From Bdellovibrionaceae bacterium UBA6502 (GTDB lineage Bacteria; Bdellovibrionota; Bdellovibrionia; Bdellovibrionales; UBA840): a stretch of DNA of 64,000 nt. Below, piece after piece: positions 1-8,436 of the stretch. Location: the NCBI GenBank assembly GCA_002436415.1, contig DJMA01000012.1:113045-177044 (forward strand). Reading direction: 5' to 3'. Numbering within the stretch: position 1 is the stretch's first letter; each line of letters begins with the position of its first letter. The notes under the pieces were generated by a model, which did not search any database, had not been told where the DNA came from, and saw nothing but the letters and a program-made list of their open reading frames with translations. The translations under genes and the position numbers were made by a program.

Positions 1-353
1 GAACATCACAAGCAACTGCTTTTGTAAGTGGAGTAGCTGCTTTGGTTTTTGCAAACAACAATAGCTTTGATTACAAACAAGTAAGAAAACAAATCTTAAT
101 CACTTCAGATGAAATTGAAGGACTACGTCAAAAAACAAAATACTCAGGGAAGTTAAATTCTTATGCAGCTCTTGCGATTCAAGATGCCATTCCAGCAAAT
201 GGTTTGATGGCTGCAGAAAATTTAGACTTTAAATCCCCTGCCAATGAAGATCCTGCTGCTCAAAGCAATACAGGATCAGAAAATATCAGAAGCCTTTCTA
301 GCATCGTAACTGCGATCAATGAAAGTGTGAAAGAGGTTGAGAATAAGAACTAA
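1..353 (+). CDS. Subtilisin-like serine protease, C-terminal part (cut by window edge)
   Basis: The frame is open from base 3, so only the last ~116 residues are visible. They begin TSQATAFVSGVAALV, the subtilase (peptidase S8) active-site block GTSxAxxxxSG; bases 1-2 fit the end of a Gly codon, so the Ser in this motif should be the catalytic nucleophile. The rest of the catalytic domain (Asp and His motifs) lies outside the window. After the catalytic helix comes a ~75-residue Asn/Ser/Glu-rich tail with no recognised domain, longer than a minimal subtilisin C-terminus. A TTG inside the motif is not a real start. An intrinsic terminator follows at 410. Probably exported, but the signal peptide is not visible. 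Confidence 0.85.
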   Translation, partial: TSQATAFVSGVAALVFANNNSFDYKQVRKQILITSDEIEGLRQKTKYSGKLNSYAALAIQDAIPANGLMAAENLDFKSPANEDPAAQSNTGSENIRSLSSIVTAINESVKEVENKN

Positions 354-409
354 TTTTTTAAAGGATTAAGAATTTTTAAAGCAGCTATCTCTCCCCATTT
401 TTTAGCTGT

Positions 410-437
410 AGCGCCACAGGAAGTGGTGCTTTTTTTG
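410..437 (+). terminator. Intrinsic terminator after the subtilase
   Basis: An 8-bp stem (410-417 with 423-430, one G-T pair) with a five-base loop is followed directly by a run of seven T. It lies 57 bases after the subtilase stop codon. Confidence 0.8.
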
Positions 438-486
438 TTTTTTGCTCTTACTCCTCGGTTTAGGTCTTCGAATGAGTCGGCCTTCT

Positions 487-604
487 GAGAAATGTATTTT
501 TTCAGAGGCGCTATTCCGGTCGCAGCCTTCGCTGCTCCCTGCCATCCTTGGGGCTTGTTGAATCCCATCCATGGGATTCAAAACTCTGAAAAAATACATT
601 TCTC
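487..604. repeat. Element bounded by a perfect 21-bp inverted repeat
   Basis: Bases 487-507 and 584-604 are exact reverse complements over 21 bp (ends GAGAAATGTA and TACATTTCTC). Between them lie two nested palindromes: GCAGC-CTTC-GCTGC near 522-535 and AATCCCAT-CC-ATGGGATT at 561-578. The interior is GC-richer than the flanks. This layout resembles a MITE or REP/BIME-type dispersed repeat. No transposase is present and no target-site duplication was identified. Whether it recurs elsewhere in the genome cannot be seen here. Confidence 0.6.
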
Positions 605-760
605 ATACGGCCTCTTTCTCACTTCTTTAATTCTAAATCTCGTCGTCTATTTTTTAATTTTGCTGGTGCGGGGGTATGGGGCGGCTTTGCCGCCGGTGGC
701 TGTTTGATTCGCTTTGCTCTCAAAAGTGCTTTTGTTTTTGGCGTTTATTTTGAGGGGGAT

Positions 761-1270
761 TTATCGTTTTAGGCGGATGCCGAATACTACGGCTAGGCTT
801 ATTAGGCCGCCTATAGCTAATGGTGGTTTTCCAGCGAATGTACCAAAGAATAGAGCGGCGCTTGATGCTAGTATAGCGAAAGTGGTCCACTTTGGTGGCT
901 TCTCAAATTTTCTTTCCGATCTTTGGCTTAACATTTGAAAACTTGCCAGTTGAATGATTTTATCCTGCATCTTTTTAGAGGTTTCATCTAATGGATTTAC
1001 TTCCATCATTTTACGATACTGCTGAGAAGCGAAACTTAGCTTGTTATATTGGAGACTGCTTTGAATAAACTGCTCATGAAGAGCTTCGTTTTGGTAATCT
1101 TGAACAATTTTTTTCCACAGCTCTAGCAAAACACTATTTCCCATAACTTGTCTGTCGGGAGAACTTTCCTTATCACTAATTTTGCTTAAAATAATCCCAC
1201 ATGAAGGACATTCATTCATATCCTTCGTAAGATTATAAGAACATTTTGGACAAGTGAGTGGCTGCATCAA
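761..1270 (-). CDS. Zinc-ribbon protein with C-terminal membrane segments
   Basis: 169 residues. The N-terminus carries a rubredoxin-knuckle zinc ribbon, CPKC (about residue 8) and CPSC (about residue 22), the CxxC-x(n)-CxxC pattern that binds one Zn2+. A helical middle contains a TPR-like stretch (YNKLSFASQQYRKMMEVNPLD). The C-terminus, from about residue 130, holds two short hydrophobic segments. The likely topology is a cytoplasmic zinc ribbon on a membrane anchor. No specific family is recognised. It is divergent from lnt, with 84 bases between the starts. Confidence 0.65.
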   Translation of the reverse strand: MMQPLTCPKCSYNLTKDMNECPSCGIILSKISDKESSPDRQVMGNSVLLELWKKIVQDYQNEALHEQFIQSSLQYNKLSFASQQYRKMMEVNPLDETSKKMQDKIIQLASFQMLSQRSERKFEKPPKWTTFAILASSAALFFGTFAGKPPLAIGGLISLAVVFGIRLKR

Positions 1271-1292
1271 ATAATCCTTTGCTTGAGAAGTT

Positions 1293-1321
1293 TTGCTTCG
1301 TTAAAATATTGTAGTTAGAAT
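1293..1321 (+). promoter_or_regulatory. Sigma-70-type promoter of lnt
   Basis: TTGCTT (1293-1298), a 17-base spacer and TAGAAT (1316-1321) lie 33 bases before the lnt start codon. Both hexamers are one or two bases from consensus and the spacing is optimal. Confidence 0.55.
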
Positions 1322-1354
1322 TAAACAAGAAAACAAGTCCAAGGAGCTGCTTTC

Positions 1355-2905
1355 ATGGAAACTCGTCGTCTGAGCCTACTAGCGCTAATTTCTGGAATCT
1401 GCATTGGTTTTTCCTACATTCCTTTTTACGCAATCCTTGGACTCTTCTCCTTGGTCCCTCTGTTTCTAGCACTAGATGAAGCTAAAAATTTAAAACAAGT
1501 TTTTAAATACTCCTGGATTTCACAATTTATCTTAAGCTTGATCGGATTTCACTGGGTAGCAACGACTGCTCATGATTTTGGTTATATGCCATGGTGGCTA
1601 AGCATAATCGTCTTATTGGTGTTTTGTTCTGTGATGCACATTCATTTTTGCATCGCCTTTATGATTTGGTTTAAACTAAAAAATAAATTTCAACTCAAGC
1701 AAATGCAAAGTGATATTTTAAAAGTATTATGTCTTTTTGCCTTAGAAACTTATTGGCCAATGCTATTTCCCTGGAACTTTGGCTACACATGGATGACCAG
1801 TGCCTTTCCCATCGCACAAACTGCCGAAATTTGGGGATTCACAGGACTAAGTTTTCTCAGTATCTTGGCCAATGCTTATATCAAACAAATCTACCACGCT
1901 AGACAAAATAACAATGCAGCTTACGCACAAAAAATTATCATTGGAGTTCTCGCAAGTATTTTTTGCTTGAGCCTATTAGGATATTCACTGAAAGAAAGTG
2001 TGCCTAGCTACGATAAGAAATGGAAAATTGGTGTGGTCCAAGCCAATATTGGAAATTTTGATAAAGTCCAAGCAGAGCATGGATATGACTTTCAAAGAGC
2101 TATCGTTGATAAATACTTAGATTTAACAAAACAACTCCTAGAAAAAGAATCAAACTTAGACTTAGTAATTTGGCCAGAAACAGCAATTCCCGTTTCTTAC
2201 ACCGAAAGCAGTAAAAACTCTCAGCTTTTTCAAAAAATTCAATTATTAATAAATCAAAGTAAAACTCCTCTTCTCGCCGGAAGTTTTTTTAAAGACCATT
2301 CCCTCTATAACGGTGCTGGGCTATGGCTACCAAAGATTGGCTTGAGCACAAAATACCTAAAAACAATGTTATTAGCATTTGGCGAAACCGTTCCTTTCAC
2401 AGAAAATTTTCCTGAAGTGCAAAGATTTATAAAAAAAACCGTTCCTGCCATAAGTTTTTTCGGCAAAGGTAGTGGCTCTGTTCCCATGGATTTTCAACAA
2501 ACAAAAATAGGCGTAAATATCTGTTACGAAGGAATTCATCCCAATTTTGTAATTGATTTAAAAAACAAAGGCTCCCAAATATTTATAAACCTAACCAATG
2601 ATTCCTGGTTTGGAAAAACTTTTGAACCATACCAGCATCTATACATGACCCTTGCAAGAAGCATCGAACATCGCATTCCAAGTATACGCTCTACCAATAC
2701 CGGCATTAGCACAGCCATCAGTGCACAAGGTGAAATTATGGAGCGCTCTCCCCTACATCAAGAATGGACCGGAGCTTATGAATTAGAAGGGCATATAAAT
2801 CCACCAAAAACTCTTTATCAAATTATTGGTAAATACATCCTTGCCTTCGCCATTCTTATTAGCCTCGGTTTAATGTTTTTATTTAGAGAAAAATCAAATC
2901 AATAA
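1355..2905 (+). CDS. lnt: Apolipoprotein N-acyltransferase
   Basis: 516 residues, the usual length. Lnt transfers the third acyl chain to the N-terminal diacylglyceryl-Cys of lipoproteins in the periplasmic leaflet of the inner membrane. About six hydrophobic segments fill residues 1-215 and a carbon-nitrogen hydrolase domain follows (about 225-480). The Glu-Lys-Cys triad is visible: E275 in VIWPETAIP, K336 in YLKTMLLAFGE, and C390 in NICYEGIHP, with spacing very close to E. coli 267/335/387. A final hydrophobic segment closes the protein. SD AAGGAG precedes the ATG. It fits the many lipoproteins in this window. Confidence 0.95.
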   Translation: METRRLSLLALISGICIGFSYIPFYAILGLFSLVPLFLALDEAKNLKQVFKYSWISQFILSLIGFHWVATTAHDFGYMPWWLSIIVLLVFCSVMHIHFCIAFMIWFKLKNKFQLKQMQSDILKVLCLFALETYWPMLFPWNFGYTWMTSAFPIAQTAEIWGFTGLSFLSILANAYIKQIYHARQNNNAAYAQKIIIGVLASIFCLSLLGYSLKESVPSYDKKWKIGVVQANIGNFDKVQAEHGYDFQRAIVDKYLDLTKQLLEKESNLDLVIWPETAIPVSYTESSKNSQLFQKIQLLINQSKTPLLAGSFFKDHSLYNGAGLWLPKIGLSTKYLKTMLLAFGETVPFTENFPEVQRFIKKTVPAISFFGKGSGSVPMDFQQTKIGVNICYEGIHPNFVIDLKNKGSQIFINLTNDSWFGKTFEPYQHLYMTLARSIEHRIPSIRSTNTGISTAISAQGEIMERSPLHQEWTGAYELEGHINPPKTLYQIIGKYILAFAILISLGLMFLFREKSNQ

Positions 2906-2907
2906 GT

Positions 2908-2939
2908 GCTGTTTTATTACAATTAAACTATAAAACAGC
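2908..2939 (+). repeat. 10-bp inverted repeat between lnt and mutS2
   Basis: GCTGTTTTAT (2908-2917) and ATAAAACAGC (2930-2939) are perfect complements with a 12-base loop, immediately after the lnt stop. No T run follows, so it is an imperfect terminator at best; it may instead stabilise a transcript end. Confidence 0.5.
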
Positions 2940-3057
2940 CAGTTTCTACTGCCGATTTCAACAGCAAGATTTGTTGCGTTTTTCTTCTGAATTTGGATTT
3001 AGTTTCTCTCCCCCTATTTCGTTGTCAGTAGAAGCTTTCAGTGCTAATAAGATAATC

Positions 3058-5376
3058 ATGGCATCCTTTTTAAATCACATCGATTGGCAAGAAATCATAG
3101 GTTTTTTACGCTCTAACACCAATTCAGAGCTTGGAAAAGATCTTCAGAGTAATCTCAAAGAGCTTCCTGATAGAGAAGCTGCGCAAAAAAGTTTTGATGA
3201 AATTTTTGAAGCTTCGCAATTCATTCGCTTCCATGCAGCGCGACCACGCCTCGAAGGAATTGATGATTACTATTTGATTAAATCTAGAATCGAAAAAAAT
3301 GCCAAACTAGATATACCGGAAATTGTGAAACTGAGAAATTTCTTATTTGATCTCTCTAGCCTTCTTCGCCAATTCGCAGACATGGATGGCGTTTGGGTGA
3401 ACGAAAAACTAGAGCAGTTAATGGACCCGAGACCCTCACTGGCTTATATCGAGCAATTGATTAGCCCTGATGGAGAGTTTAGAGTCGATGCCAGTGAACT
3501 TCTCTATAAAGCCTATCATGAGAAAAAATCGCTAAAAGCGAGCATTCATAATTTGTTAGAAAAATTAGTAAAGCAAAATGAACTGGATGGTGTTTTGCAA
3601 GATCGCTTTGTCACCACCCGTGATGGTCGCTGGGTAATCCCTGTAAAGAGTGGTATGCAATCTCGTTTTGAGGGAATCATTCACGATACTAGCGCTTCCA
3701 AGCAAACCGTTTATATGGAACCACAGGAAGTAGTAAAGAATAACAATCGAATTAAAGAATTGGACATTGAAATTCAAAAAGAGATAGACCGTTTACTGCG
3801 ACAGCTATCTGATTACTTTTATGCCGCAAGAGAAGAGCTGCAAGAAAGCTTTGATGAGCTATTAAATTTAGACGTTTTGTTTTCCAAAGCATTCATGGCA
3901 TTAAAAATGAACGCAAAACCAATACAGTTCTCAGAATCAGAAATTGATCTAAGAGACCTAAGCAACCCAGTTCTCGAAATACAAAAAGACTCTGACTTCA
4001 AAGTTGTGAAGAACGATTTAAAAATTAAAAGCGACCGAAAATGCTTAATACTTTCTGGCCCCAATGCCGGTGGTAAAACCATTATGTTAAAATCATTGGG
4101 TCTTAGCGCACAAATGGTACGCTGTGGACTACCGCCTGCTGCCAGAGAAGATTCAAAAATTCCTTTCTTTAAAGACATTTTAATCTCTGTGGGCGATGCT
4201 CAAAATATTACTGAAGGCCTAAGTACCTTTGCCGGACATATGAAAGAACTTACTGAAGCAGCAGAAAAAGCCTCCTCAGAAGTTTTAATTTTAGTGGATG
4301 AAATATGTGGCTCCACAGACCCAGAAGAAGGCTCTGCACTAGCTAAAGCATTTATCAATAACTTTAGCAACAAAGGAGCATTTGCTTTAATCACCTCTCA
4401 CCTTGGTGCTTTGAAACAGAACTGGCAAAAAGAGCAAAAATTAGAATTTGCTTCAATGGAGTTTGATGATGCAAGTGGAAGACCCATTTACAAACTTCTT
4501 ATGGGAATCAGTGGCTCGTCCTATGCCTTGAAAACTGCCGCTAGAGTCGGTGTTCCTCAAAATATTTTAGACAATGCTCTGGAAGAATTGAGCCCTGAAA
4601 CCAAAGAACGTCAAAAGAAATTGGATGAACTGGAACTTTTAAAACAACAACTTACCAAAGCCAATAAGGAACTTGATTTTGAAAGAAAACAGGCCAATGA
4701 ACAAAAACAAAAATACAAAAACTTGATCGATCAATTTCATAGAGAAAGAGATAAAAAACTAGAAAAAAGTATCAAGGATGCTCACAAGAGGATCGATAAA
4801 GAAATCGAAGATCTACGTAACAGTAAAAAGAACGTATTTGATGTAAAAGCAGATCTGCCACAAATTATAAAAAGCAAAAAAGAGACAAGCATCGAAAGCC
4901 CTGAGGAGTTTAATGCTAAGTTTCCACCTGGCAGCGAAATTTACGCGACGAACATTCAAAAAAATGCCATCGTTCAATCTCCAGCAAATGCCAAAGGCGA
5001 CGTGGAAATTTTGGCCAACTCCATGCGCCTTACCATTAACTTTCGTTTTATTAGTAAGAGAGATACTTCCGGTTTTTCAAAGAAGAAACGAAAATCAAAC
5101 TTCGAGCTCCCCACTACAAACACCCATTCACAAGCAAGTAGCACCATTGATCTAAGAGGAAAAATGGTTGAGGAAGCCTTAGAGGCATTGAACGATTATT
5201 GCGACTCTGCTTTATTGAATGGAACGGGAAAAGTAAAAGTGATTCACGGACACGGAACCCAAGCTCTGAAAAAGGCAATTCGATCTCATCTAGCTAGGGC
5301 TCATTATGCTGAAAGTTGGAATGCCGGTGGCGAGTTCGACGGCGGCGACGGCGTTACCTGGATTCACTTTAAGTAG
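3058..5376 (+). CDS. mutS2: MutS2 family ATPase/endonuclease with Smr domain
   Basis: 772 residues from the ATG at 3058, the normal MutS2 length. The longer frame from 2971 would add a Ser/Phe-rich leader absent from the family and would run through a C-rich stretch that recurs upstream of other genes. The lever/clamp region precedes the P-loop LSGPNAGGKT, a Walker B LILVDEICGS, a long charged coiled coil, and a C-terminal Smr nuclease domain with DLRG and HGHGTQAL. Lacking the mismatch-recognition domain of MutS1, MutS2 proteins act on branched DNA (anti-recombination) and, in some bacteria, on collided ribosomes. No good SD is visible before 3058. It lies downstream of lnt. Confidence 0.93.
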   Translation: MASFLNHIDWQEIIGFLRSNTNSELGKDLQSNLKELPDREAAQKSFDEIFEASQFIRFHAARPRLEGIDDYYLIKSRIEKNAKLDIPEIVKLRNFLFDLSSLLRQFADMDGVWVNEKLEQLMDPRPSLAYIEQLISPDGEFRVDASELLYKAYHEKKSLKASIHNLLEKLVKQNELDGVLQDRFVTTRDGRWVIPVKSGMQSRFEGIIHDTSASKQTVYMEPQEVVKNNNRIKELDIEIQKEIDRLLRQLSDYFYAAREELQESFDELLNLDVLFSKAFMALKMNAKPIQFSESEIDLRDLSNPVLEIQKDSDFKVVKNDLKIKSDRKCLILSGPNAGGKTIMLKSLGLSAQMVRCGLPPAAREDSKIPFFKDILISVGDAQNITEGLSTFAGHMKELTEAAEKASSEVLILVDEICGSTDPEEGSALAKAFINNFSNKGAFALITSHLGALKQNWQKEQKLEFASMEFDDASGRPIYKLLMGISGSSYALKTAARVGVPQNILDNALEELSPETKERQKKLDELELLKQQLTKANKELDFERKQANEQKQKYKNLIDQFHRERDKKLEKSIKDAHKRIDKEIEDLRNSKKNVFDVKADLPQIIKSKKETSIESPEEFNAKFPPGSEIYATNIQKNAIVQSPANAKGDVEILANSMRLTINFRFISKRDTSGFSKKKRKSNFELPTTNTHSQASSTIDLRGKMVEEALEALNDYCDSALLNGTGKVKVIHGHGTQALKKAIRSHLARAHYAESWNAGGEFDGGDGVTWIHFK

Positions 5377-5385
5377 ACTCTGTTT

Positions 5386-6264
5386 TTAAAATGGACTCTT
5401 CACATACAGAGAGTCCTCTGTATTAGGAACGCAATCTAAATCAAAGTCTTTCGCTACTGCGATATGAAAGGGCGATACTATTTTAGATTCTATGCATGAA
5501 TACACGATCAGCTCTGTGTTTTTACTTCCTAAACTTTCACCGGTTCTAATTTCTTGCCAAAGTACGCGGCTATCACTAGTGCTCACCAGCATTCGACCAA
5601 CGAATTCACTCTCATACTGAGTGTCGCCATAATCACCATTCATAAGGACACGACCGCTTAACTCGATCTCTGCACAAGTTTTCAATCCACACTCAAGAAC
5701 TTTCTTTAAAATGCTTGTCAGCTCTAAACGCAGTGGCACACCACTTTCCGAAAGATTGTACTCCTCTTCGTTTACCCAAGTTTCACCAATAGCCACTTCC
5801 CCCTCAGGAGCAAAGAAAAACGGGATACTATACTCTGAATCATTAGGATGAACTCCTGCAGACAAGACTTTGCCCCTTCCGTCGACCGTATAAAGTATCT
5901 TCTCCCCTAACTCTGGAAAGGCCAAAGATTTCAAATCCACAAAGCCATCTTTTTGCAAAGTACTCAGCTCGTATTGATAAATTTTATTATTAGGATTCAC
6001 AGCCTTAGCTTTTGACCTAAGTAGAAACTCAACGATCTCGGTTTTTTCATTACTAATTTGTGAGTTGATATAAGTTTTCTTCAAAGTGTAGGAACGATAT
6101 TTAATTCTGTCCTCAGCATCTTCTTCCATGGAAAACTGAAAACTAACCTTGTCTTTTGAGGAGTTCTTTATTTTCAAATTGGATTGCTTTGTCTTTGAAA
6201 AGCTAGAGCAAGAAGTTTGTAAAAAACAGAAACATAAAAAGAAAAGGAAATAACTAGATTTCAT
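5386..6264 (-). CDS. Exported lipoprotein of unknown function
   Basis: 292 residues from the ATG at 6264 (MKSSYFLFF), preceded by GAGG; a longer TTG start at 6282 lacks support. The signal peptide ends in a lipobox, LQTSC, so the mature protein starts at Cys and is lipid-anchored. The mature part is soluble, with alternating beta-type segments and two cysteines near residue 205 (ECGLKTCAE) that could form a disulfide. No family is recognised. It ends 9 bases from the convergent mutS2 stop. Confidence 0.7.
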   Translation of the reverse strand: MKSSYFLFFLCFCFLQTSCSSFSKTKQSNLKIKNSSKDKVSFQFSMEEDAEDRIKYRSYTLKKTYINSQISNEKTEIVEFLLRSKAKAVNPNNKIYQYELSTLQKDGFVDLKSLAFPELGEKILYTVDGRGKVLSAGVHPNDSEYSIPFFFAPEGEVAIGETWVNEEEYNLSESGVPLRLELTSILKKVLECGLKTCAEIELSGRVLMNGDYGDTQYESEFVGRMLVSTSDSRVLWQEIRTGESLGSKNTELIVYSCIESKIVSPFHIAVAKDFDLDCVPNTEDSLYVKSPF

Positions 6265-6393
6265 AAGGTAGCCTCTTAACAAGTGTATATAAGATTAACA
6301 GCCATTAAATTTTATAGTTATATCAATTACTTAGCTAGGAAAACTCACATTTTTTTAAAATACGTCTAGATTTCTCCCCCTAGCCTTTACATA

Positions 6394-6408
6394 GTTTCAT
6401 ACTGAAAC
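6394..6408. promoter_or_regulatory. Perfect palindrome upstream of a sigma-54 promoter
   Basis: GTTTCA-TAC-TGAAAC: perfect 6-bp arms with a 3-base spacer, centred about 70 bases upstream of the -24 element at 6470. Sigma-54 promoters need an activator bound 70-150 bases upstream, so this is a candidate enhancer site. The same GTnTCA-N3-TGAnAC layout appears at 41390 and 51403. Confidence 0.45.
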
Positions 6409-6469
6409 AAAGAATGTGCCACATAAACTATTGATATTACACGATTATTTCAATTTTAAAATCTTCAGC

Positions 6470-6485
6470 TGGCACCCTATTTGCT
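6470..6485 (+). promoter_or_regulatory. Sigma-54 (RpoN) promoter
   Basis: TGGCAC-CCTAT-TTGCT: exact match to the -24/-12 consensus, with the invariant GG and GC separated by exactly 10 bases. Transcription should start near 6496, giving a short leader with the SD GGGAGAG before the ATG at 6510. This also rules out the ATG at 6492 as a start. Confidence 0.85.
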
Positions 6486-6509
6486 ACTATAATGGTTAGG
6501 GAGAGAAAA

Positions 6510-7202
6510 ATGAGAAACTTTATCACTTTATTTGGATTAAGCCTATTTTTAGGCGCTTGCGGAGCCTCTACTAGTGGAAACTCAAACACAAGTTTTTCAA
6601 CGGATGCAAAGACAACAATTTGTTCCGTAGCTAAAACTGTACAAGGCACTCAGACTGCTAGGTTGAGAACGGTTGGAAGTTCGCAGTTAGCAAACTATTA
6701 TAGTACGGTTCAACTTCGCCTAGAAAATATGCCGAGTGATTTTATTAACAACGATGGTTATGTTCGTTTTTATGAAATGACTTTTACAAGCAGTGGAATT
6801 CAAGCTCTAGGGAATAGCCCTTTGACTTTCGAAATCGTTAACCCAAGCTATCCTAGCTTTCCTATCGCTTACAACTTAACAGAAATCACCTACGATGAGT
6901 TGTACTCTTATGGGATCAATAATACGGTGATTGTTGTTACTTTAAGTGGCTACTCCTCACACCTCTTAGACATTAACTACTTCACTGAGTCTGGAGCTGA
7001 GGTTTCTCGAAGCTATGGATTAATTCCACCTTACTACGTAGACCCAAATCAATACGAAGCTTCAAAAGCCAATCTCGGGTCTTCCGTAGTTAAAGATGTA
7101 GTACAGTTTCATCCCTTTGATGATTCTAGAAACTTAGAAGAAGAAGACTATCTTGATTTGATGGACAGTCTTTGTCTAAGCGGTGGTCTGCAAAGTATGT
7201 AA
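6510..7202 (+). CDS. Sigma-54-controlled lipoprotein of unknown function
   Basis: 230 residues from the ATG at 6510 (MRNFITLFG). The signal peptide ends in the lipobox LGAC, so the mature protein is lipid-anchored at Cys. The mature protein is Ser/Thr/Asn/Tyr-rich with predicted beta structure and ends with an acidic tail (NLEEEDYLDLMDSLC). No family is recognised. An exact sigma-54 promoter lies 25 bases upstream of the start and a bidirectional terminator follows the stop, so it is a single-gene RpoN unit. Expression would depend on an unknown enhancer-binding activator. Confidence 0.75.
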   Translation: MRNFITLFGLSLFLGACGASTSGNSNTSFSTDAKTTICSVAKTVQGTQTARLRTVGSSQLANYYSTVQLRLENMPSDFINNDGYVRFYEMTFTSSGIQALGNSPLTFEIVNPSYPSFPIAYNLTEITYDELYSYGINNTVIVVTLSGYSSHLLDINYFTESGAEVSRSYGLIPPYYVDPNQYEASKANLGSSVVKDVVQFHPFDDSRNLEEEDYLDLMDSLCLSGGLQSM

Positions 7203-7204
7203 AA

Positions 7205-7235
7205 AAAAAGCGGTAAATCTCTCTACCGCTTTTTT
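7205..7235. terminator. Bidirectional intrinsic terminator
   Basis: AAGCGGTA (7208-7215) pairs with TACCGCTT (7224-7231) and is flanked by A and T runs on both sides. It serves the lipoprotein on the plus strand and the convergent gene ending at 7246. Confidence 0.85.
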
Positions 7236-7245
7236 CATCTGATTG

Positions 7246-8241
7246 TTAGTGAGAATCGTCGTCGTCGATACCCGACTCTTCTGCCTGAAGGTTTTCTCCA
7301 TGGCGATAACGATCCACCAAACTACTGTCCCTGGTAGGAAACGAGAATAATAAATAGTGGCTATCGGATTGAGCATCTTCAACGGCAACAGAAATGTAAT
7401 ACAAAATAGCCTCAGCCTCAGAGTAATCTTTAATAAAGTTTACTAAGACATTTCCACTGTAATCCGTAGTACGCCAAATTTCATCTGCCTCTTCAATGGC
7501 CTCACTTCTGTAATCCATATAATCTTGGAATTCATGCGTAGGAATATCATTGTCAGATCTAAGAGTTTGCATAGCCTTAAAAAGCCCAACCGCTAACTCA
7601 TCTCCTTCAGTCAATGCATCAACTTCTTCAATCTCAAGCTCGCCTTTTTCTTTGTCGTAAAAAAGTTGGCCCTTGGTGTAATTGTTTAAAAGCTGAGGAT
7701 CTCTAGTTGGAAAATGTAGAAACACAAAAGTCGGTGTATCTACTGCCAAATAAACTAAAGCAACGTAATGGTAAACTCCCAGCTCAGGGTGCTCAAACTC
7801 CTTCACATATTGCTTAACGGGTACTCCTGGCAAACGATACTCGTCTTCATAAATTTGATCAGGCTCCTGTAATAGCTCCAGAAGCTGCTCTTCATATTCT
7901 TCGTAATCTTTTTGATTGAAGTCTTTGTTGGGACGATAAAACTTTTCGTACTCCACTTCTAATTGGTCAATCTGAGGCCTAAAAAAGTTATAAAGCTCGT
8001 CTTCTGAACCGAAAACTAAGCCTCTTTCTTCATCAATTACTATATCACTATCAAACATATCTTCCTCAAGACCTGGTGTTTTTTTCTTAACTGCTTTTTT
8101 AATTTTGCTTTGTTCCTGGTCAGAAAGCTTTTTCTTCACCTTCTTTTTTACATTTTTTTTACGACTTAAGCTCTCAGCCGCTTTACTTTTAGGCTTAGAC
8201 TTGGATTTAGATGCTTTTTTCTTCGTTTTAGATTTTGCCAA
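7246..8241 (-). CDS. Lys-rich N-terminus plus internally duplicated domain, unknown function
   Basis: 331 residues from a TTG start with SD GAGGAG six bases upstream. Residues 1-55 are extremely Lys/Ser-rich (repeated KSK and KKK), a DNA- or RNA-binding type tail, and the rest is acidic. Two copies of one module can be aligned: FPTRDPQLLNNYTKG at 177-191 and FPTRDSSLVDRYRHG at 301-315, each preceded by a hydrophobic strand (YHYVALVYLAV and ILYYISVAV). There is no signal peptide, so it is probably cytoplasmic. No named family is recognised. Confidence 0.7.
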   Translation of the reverse strand: MAKSKTKKKASKSKSKPKSKAAESLSRKKNVKKKVKKKLSDQEQSKIKKAVKKKTPGLEEDMFDSDIVIDEERGLVFGSEDELYNFFRPQIDQLEVEYEKFYRPNKDFNQKDYEEYEEQLLELLQEPDQIYEDEYRLPGVPVKQYVKEFEHPELGVYHYVALVYLAVDTPTFVFLHFPTRDPQLLNNYTKGQLFYDKEKGELEIEEVDALTEGDELAVGLFKAMQTLRSDNDIPTHEFQDYMDYRSEAIEEADEIWRTTDYSGNVLVNFIKDYSEAEAILYYISVAVEDAQSDSHYLLFSFPTRDSSLVDRYRHGENLQAEESGIDDDDSH

Positions 8242-8436
8242 CCGGAACTCCTCGCAGGAATCCTGATTGTACTTTCTAAAGCATATTCATGGCACGTCTC
8301 AACGCTGTAAGTCACTCGACTATTTCTGTACTTGAAACAAAGCTTTTTTTACAGACACAATAGATATATGAGCAAAATTGCAGGACGCAATTTCAGCTCT
8401 CTAAAACTGAATATACCTAAAGCAAGGAGGCCCCTA

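Larger units (their letters stand above)
354..760. other. Non-coding stretch with terminator and palindromic elements
   Basis: About 400 bases without a credible gene. It holds the subtilase terminator, a 118-base inverted-repeat element (487-604) and, at 680-694, a 15-base hairpin GGCGGC-TTT-GCCGCC in a locally GC-rich patch. Several open frames cross the palindromes on both strands; their translations are mirror images of the repeats (MYFFR on both sides) and show no coding character. Confidence 0.6.

Noticed and set aside
350..938. Several 60-76-residue frames on both strands
   Set aside because: They run through palindromes or are antisense to the zinc-ribbon gene, and lack SD sequences.
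2971..3057. N-terminal extension of MutS2 (29 residues)
   Set aside because: The family starts near the ATG at 3058; the extension has no family similarity and crosses a recurring C-rich non-coding motif.
8290..8307. TGGCAC before the small helical protein gene
   Set aside because: No TTGC five bases downstream and the GC is out of register by one base.
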